In this document: positions 41,396 through 45,083 of the stretch, one piece after another | Layout: each line of letters starts with the position of its first letter | Numbering within the stretch: the first letter of the stretch is position 1 | Origin: Frankia nepalensis | Lineage (GTDB): Bacteria > Actinomycetota > Actinomycetes > Frankiales > Frankiaceae | Reading direction: 5' to 3' | DNA length: 45,083 nucleotides | Assembly: GCF_016786325.1 (NCBI RefSeq) | Contig: NZ_JADWYU010000109.1 | Coordinates: forward strand, 1 to 45,083 | Made by a program: the position numbers and the translations under genes | The notes under the pieces: model-generated | What the model saw: only the letters and a program-made list of their open reading frames with translations | The model's database searches: none | Told to the model about the DNA's origin: nothing

Positions 41396-42301
41396 ATGGC
41401 GGACCGAAGCCCAGCGGCCGTGCGCACCTCCTACGCGAGCGTCGACGGGCTGCGGATCGCCTACCAGCTGATCGGCGACGACCGCGGCGACGGCCGGCTG
41501 TGGGTGATCACCACCGGTGGCCGCTTCACCAAGGAGACCCCGGGGGTGCGCGCGCTCGCCGAGGCGCTGGCGGTGGACGGCGACCGGGTGCTCGTCTGGG
41601 ACCGGCCCAACTGCGGCGAGTCCGACGTGCGCTTCGCCGGCGAGACCGAGCCCGAGATGCAGGCCGACGCCCTGGCGGCGCTGCTGGCGCATCTCGACCT
41701 CGGCCCGGCGGTGCTCGCCGGGGCGACGGTCGGCACCCGCGTCTCGCTGCTGACCGCCGCCCGCCACCCCGAGGTGGCCGCTGGCCTTGCGCTCTGGTGG
41801 CTCAGCGGCGGCCCGATGGGGCTGATGATCCTGGGAAACGTCTACTACACCGCCAGCATCACCGCCGCCTGGACACGGGACATGGCCGCCGTCGCCGACC
41901 TGCCCGACTGGGCCGGCTCGATCGCCGGCAACCCGGCCAACCGGCAGCGGATCCTCGACCAGGATCGCGACGAGTTCCTCGCGACGCTGCAGCGCTGGAT
42001 GCAGGCCTACTGCCCGCGGCCGGCCGAGCAGGTCCCCGGCCTCTCCGATGACGCCGCCCGGGCCATCACGGTCCCCACCCTGGTTTTCCGGGGTGGCGCC
42101 AGCGATCCCTTCCACCCGCGCCTGACCTCCGAGGCCGTGGCCGCGCTCCTCCCGAACGCCAGTCTCGTGGAGCCGCCGTGGGGTGACCGCGAGTACCTCG
42201 AACGACAGGCCGAGGCGCAGACGGCCGGCGGCCTGTTCGTCCGCTGGCCGCTGCTCGCGCCCACCCTGCGGAAGTGGGCCGCCGAGGCCCTCGGCGGCTG
42301 A
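41396..42301 (+). CDS. Alpha/beta-hydrolase-fold protein lacking usual Ser and His
   Basis: A protein of 301 residues starting 2 bases after the TesB fusion stop. The fold is clear: VDGLRIAYQLIGDD, VLVWDRPNCGESDV, LLAHLDLGPAVLAGA then TVGTRVSLLTAARHPEV, and VPTLVFRGGASDPFHP. At the nucleophile elbow the sequence is G-A-T-V-G, placing Thr111 where Ser is normal. After FRGGASDPFHP, no His follows in the usual late position (P-P-W-G-D-R-E). It may use a different chemistry, bind without catalysis, or belong to a subgroup that tolerates these changes. Co-expression with the thioesterase fusion suggests a shared acyl substrate. Confidence 0.82.
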   Translation: MADRSPAAVRTSYASVDGLRIAYQLIGDDRGDGRLWVITTGGRFTKETPGVRALAEALAVDGDRVLVWDRPNCGESDVRFAGETEPEMQADALAALLAHLDLGPAVLAGATVGTRVSLLTAARHPEVAAGLALWWLSGGPMGLMILGNVYYTASITAAWTRDMAAVADLPDWAGSIAGNPANRQRILDQDRDEFLATLQRWMQAYCPRPAEQVPGLSDDAARAITVPTLVFRGGASDPFHPRLTSEAVAALLPNASLVEPPWGDREYLERQAEAQTAGGLFVRWPLLAPTLRKWAAEALGG

Positions 42302-42371
42302 TCGGTCGGCTAGTGCCGCATCAGCGAAAGTCTGCCCGCGCCGTGGGCCGGTGCCGTGGGCCGGTGCCGGT

Positions 42372-42421
42372 GAAGTGTCCGCGGTAGCGCGGTCCCTGGC
42401 TCGCGTTCTGGCGGACACTTC
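42372..42421. terminator. Hairpin between convergent hydrolase genes
   Basis: A perfect 11-bp stem GAAGTGTCCGC / GCGGACACTTC with a 28-base loop between two convergent genes (stops at 42301 and 42458). A 13-base tandem repeat GCCGTGGGCCGGT (42340-42365) lies next to it. Confidence 0.5.
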
Positions 42422-42457
42422 GGGGCCGCCACTCACGGATGGGTGGCCAGCGGCGCC

Positions 42458-43348
42458 TTAGTCGGTGCGCTCCTGCGGGGAGGAGTGCTCCCAGTCGGCC
42501 AGGATCGTGCGGATGCCGGTGACCAGCAGCAGCGGCTGGTCGAGCAGCACATGGTGGCCGGCCAGCGGGATCTCGATCACCGGCGCGACCCGGCCGAGCA
42601 GGTTGTACATCTGGCCGCCGATGTCGGGGGTGACCAGGCCGTGCTCCGCGCGGAACAGGGCGACCCGGCAGTGCACCTTGTGGAGCAGCTCGGGCGACGG
42701 GGCGGTGCGGCTGCTGAAGACGTTCGGGTCGAACTTCCAGGTCCAGCCGCCCTCGACCGAGCCGATCGAGCCGCGGGCGATGTGCTCGATCGCGTAGGGC
42801 AGGGTGTGCGGCTGCGGCGGGACGATCCGGAACCGGGCCAGGGCGTCGGAGGCGGTCGGGTACACCCGCAGCGGGCCGAACGCGGTTCGTTCGCGGGCGG
42901 CCAGCTCCTCCGGGGTGAACTCGGTGACCGGCGAGTCGATGAGCACGATCCCGGCGACCCGGTCGGGGTGCTCGGCCGCCGTCGTCGCCACGACCCAGCC
43001 GCCCAGGCTGTGCCCGATGACGATCGGCGGTGAGGCGATCCCCGCGTCGTCGATCACGGCGATCACCTCGGCCGCCCAGGTGGACAGCGAGTACTCGTCG
43101 CGACGGGCGCTGTCGCCGTGGCCGGACAGGTCCAGCGCGACGACCCGGTACTCGTCCGGGACCATCGGCGCGATGTGGTCCCACCAGCCGGCGTGCGCCG
43201 CGCCGCCGTGCACGAGCACGATCGCCGGCAGGTCCGGCGCTCCACCCCAGCACCGGTAGCTGATCCGCGCGCCGTCCACGTCGACCTCGAAATGCTCGGG
43301 CCGGTCGTCCAGCGCGGCGTCGAACCAGGTCGGCGCTTCCTCGTTCAT
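42458..43348 (-). CDS. Canonical alpha/beta hydrolase
   Basis: A protein of 296 residues starting at ATG 43348 (MNEEAPTWFDAALDD). Standard motifs are present: IVLVHGGAAHAGWWDHIAPM (oxyanion strand), VVALDLSGHGDSARRDEY, the nucleophile elbow GHSLGG, and a C-terminal IPLAGHHVLLDQP carrying the catalytic His. It resembles epoxide-hydrolase/haloperoxidase-type esterases; the substrate is not inferable. GGGAG directly abuts the ATG, an unusually tight spacing, so the start is slightly uncertain. No cofactor genes are adjacent. Confidence 0.9.
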   Translation of the reverse strand: MNEEAPTWFDAALDDRPEHFEVDVDGARISYRCWGGAPDLPAIVLVHGGAAHAGWWDHIAPMVPDEYRVVALDLSGHGDSARRDEYSLSTWAAEVIAVIDDAGIASPPIVIGHSLGGWVVATTAAEHPDRVAGIVLIDSPVTEFTPEELAARERTAFGPLRVYPTASDALARFRIVPPQPHTLPYAIEHIARGSIGSVEGGWTWKFDPNVFSSRTAPSPELLHKVHCRVALFRAEHGLVTPDIGGQMYNLLGRVAPVIEIPLAGHHVLLDQPLLLVTGIRTILADWEHSSPQERTD

Positions 43349-44045
43349 CTCCCGTTGTCCGCCATTCGGCTTGTCGGCTGCCCGCGTGGCCTCGCCTGCC
43401 CGCGGGTGGTGGCTGCCCCGCGGGCGGGCGCCCGCGGATGCCCCCGGTTGGGTCGGTTCCGTCCCCGGTGGTCCGGTGATCCGTGGGTTCGGACCGACCC
43501 ATCCTGCCTGGTGAGCGTAACCCCGCACGGGCGCCCTCAACAGGGTCGTGGAAGGTGGTCGGGCCCGCCTCGCGGAGGCGCGGTCGGTCCGTCGGGCGCC
43601 GGCCCGCCGGCCGCCGGTCCGTCGGGCGCCGGCCCGCCGAGCCCGGCGTCCTGGTCGCGTCGCGTTGGCCACGTCGTAACAGCCTAGTACGTTTTGATCA
43701 CAGGTCATCCGGCTGCGGACTTGTTTCCGGTATTTACGGCCCCGGCCGCGACGCGGCGAGGACACGCCGTCCAGCCTGGATGCTTTAGGTGATGATCGTT
43801 ATACGATCCGTCGTGCTGCCCCGCTGATCTGCGCCACAACGCGGCCCGGCATGTCCGGCCCGAACTGGTGAAGGCGGACCGGCGGTGGCCCACGCATGGG
43901 GACGGCCTTTTCGATCAATTTTGGGGAAGATTCTGTCGGCTCCGGCGGCAATGGCTGGACGGATCGCTCGGTATCCGCGGTCCGGTCGTCAGCCGCCGGC
44001 GAGCGGTGGCCCGGTACGCACCCGGCCGCCGGGACTGGGGACGGC
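43349..44045. other. Long intergenic region before the fucose-synthase-like gene
   Basis: About 700 bases, GC-poor in 43683-43810, with a 24-base direct repeat (43586-43609 and 43616-43639) and a GATCGT-TAT-ACGATC dyad (43794-43808). Open frame continues upstream of the chosen fcl start to 43896 but is not family-like. I see no other gene. Confidence 0.5.
43794..43808. promoter_or_regulatory. Short dyad, operator candidate
   Basis: GATCGT-TAT-ACGATC is a perfect 6-bp inverted repeat in an AT-rich island that also contains TATAC. It could be a binding site or part of a promoter; no -35 is convincing. Confidence 0.3.
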
Positions 44046-45044
44046 ATGGACCTGTCGAAGTCAACGGTCGTGGTGACGGGCGGAACGGGTTTTCTCGGGC
44101 GGCACGTGGCGGACGAGATCGGCCGTGCCGGCGCCCGGGTACGCGCCCTGGGCCGGAAGGACTATGACCTGCGCCAGCGTCACAACGTCCAGGAGATGCT
44201 GCGGCGGCTGCGGCCCGACGCCCTGGTGCACCTGGCGGCGTCCGTCGGCGGAATCGGCGCGAACCTGGCCGAGCCCGGCCGGTTCTTCTACGAGAACACC
44301 GTCATGGGCGTCGAGGTGCTGGAGGCGTGCCGGGCGGCGGGGGTGGCCAAGGTGCTGGTCGCGGGCACGGTCTGTGCCTATCCCAAGCACACGCCGGTCC
44401 CGTTCCGGGAGGAGGACCTCTGGGCGGGTTTTCCGGAGGAGACCAATGCTCCGTACGGCATAGCCAAGAAAGCGTTGCTGGTGCAGTGCCAGGCTTACCG
44501 CGAACAGTACGAGATGAACTCGATCTACCTTCTCCCGGTGAATCTCTACGGACCACACGACAATTTCGACCTGAATTCCAGCCATGTCATACCGGCCATG
44601 GTGCGCAGGTTCTCCGAGGCGCGGCGCGCGGGTCTCGGCTCGGTCACGCTGTGGGGGGACGGCTCACCCACCCGGGAGTTCCTGCACGTGCGGGACGCGG
44701 CCCGGGCGTTCCGGCTGGCGCTGGAGCGTTACGACGAGGGCGAGCCGGTCAACGTCGGCAGCGGCCAGGAGATCAGCATCAGGCGGCTGGCCGGGCTGGT
44801 CGCCGACGCGGTCGGCTTCTCCGGCGAGATCGTGTGGGACTCCTCCAGGCCGAACGGCCAGCCGCGCCGCCGCCTCGCCACCGACCGGGCGAAGGCGGCC
44901 TTCGGCTTCGAGGCCGAGGTCGACCTGGCCGCCGGGATCCGTCAGGTGGCCGAGTGGTACGAGCGCACCCAGGCGGCCCAGCCCGAGCCCTACACCGCCG
45001 GGGCGGCCCCGGGCGCGGGGCTGGCGGACCTGCCAGCCCGGTGA
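44046..45044 (+). CDS. fcl: GDP-L-fucose synthase-like epimerase/reductase
   Basis: A protein of 332 residues. ATG 44046 (MDLSKSTVVVTGGTGFLGRH) is chosen by the Rossmann start; upstream frame to 43896 is not family-like. It has the GMER family marks: VVVTGGTGFLGRHVAD, VHLAASVGGIGANLAEP, GTVCAYP with T/C in place of the usual Ser pair, the catalytic Y-G-I-A-K-K, and NLYGPHDNFDLNSSHVIPAM. It would convert GDP-4-keto-6-deoxy-mannose to GDP-fucose or a related sugar with NADPH. The final about 20 residues are a Pro/Ala-rich extension. The partner gmd dehydratase is not in the window. Confidence 0.85.
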   Translation: MDLSKSTVVVTGGTGFLGRHVADEIGRAGARVRALGRKDYDLRQRHNVQEMLRRLRPDALVHLAASVGGIGANLAEPGRFFYENTVMGVEVLEACRAAGVAKVLVAGTVCAYPKHTPVPFREEDLWAGFPEETNAPYGIAKKALLVQCQAYREQYEMNSIYLLPVNLYGPHDNFDLNSSHVIPAMVRRFSEARRAGLGSVTLWGDGSPTREFLHVRDAARAFRLALERYDEGEPVNVGSGQEISIRRLAGLVADAVGFSGEIVWDSSRPNGQPRRRLATDRAKAAFGFEAEVDLAAGIRQVAEWYERTQAAQPEPYTAGAAPGAGLADLPAR

Positions 45045-45083
45045 CGGGCGGCCGGGACGTCCGCGGCGAAGCCCTGGGATGGC

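Noticed and set aside
43896-44045. Upstream start of the fcl-like gene
   Set aside because: The 50 extra codons are Ser/Gly/Arg-rich and the Rossmann motif begins naturally at 44046.

Overview
The window is about 45 kb of very GC-rich DNA with strong G/C third-position bias, frequent GTG starts, ATGA/GTGA stop-start overlaps and many GC-rich hairpins that lack a U-tract. This points to a high-GC actinobacterium. The mix of actinobacterial families (DUF58/TgpA-type operon, DUF4407, phage-holin-like/DUF3618 pair, CebR-like sugar operon, FxLD-type methyltransferase) fits the Frankiales or a neighbour, but no single marker here fixes the genus. I see no rRNA, CRISPR array, transposase or prophage core.

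Left part (1-12.8 kb): the tail of a DUF58 protein, a TgpA-type transglutaminase whose usual catalytic Cys position reads Ala, and a large secreted or membrane-anchored beta-propeller/PKD/fibronectin protein form a tightly coupled operon. A second, clearly paralogous propeller/PKD protein lies 2.1 kb downstream; a fused GNAT acetyltransferase and a stand-alone GIY-YIG protein sit between the two copies. A pentapeptide-repeat protein follows.

Middle (12.9-24.7 kb): a mixed set of small units. These are an XRE regulator/membrane-protein pair with a good, probably leaderless, promoter; a secreted RCC1-repeat protein; a divergent NmrA-like oxidoreductase/HxlR regulator pair; an unrecognised ORF; a sterol/tocopherol-type methyltransferase; a PD-(D/E)XK nuclease fused to an alkyltransferase-like (ATL) domain; a Ham1/RdgB-type NTP pyrophosphatase; an FxLD-system isoaspartyl-type methyltransferase typical of RiPP pathways, with a candidate 65-residue peptide ORF beside it; a DUF5713 protein; an APH-fold kinase; and tRNA-Lys(UUU).

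Right-middle (25.0-31.3 kb): an envelope-like group of a four-TM protein with a charged tail, an SRPBCC protein, a DUF4407 protein with a Gly/His/Asp repeat, a holin-superfamily protein and a DUF3618 protein. A perfect bidirectional hairpin terminator closes it.

Right (31.4-45 kb): a carbohydrate import and hydrolysis locus consisting of a MsiK-like ATPase (divergent), a lipoprotein binding protein, two permeases, a GH1 beta-glucosidase and a LacI-family regulator. A CebR-like operator lies at the head of the operon. Beyond it are a DUF427-TesB fusion thioesterase, an alpha/beta-hydrolase-fold protein lacking the usual Ser and His, a canonical alpha/beta hydrolase, and a GDP-L-fucose-synthase-like epimerase/reductase.

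The best candidates for something unusual are the nuclease-ATL fusion, the FxLD-type methyltransferase with its neighbouring small ORF, the pseudo-transglutaminase with its two repeat-rich surface proteins, and a 17-bp perfect AT-rich inverted repeat at 18818-18860.
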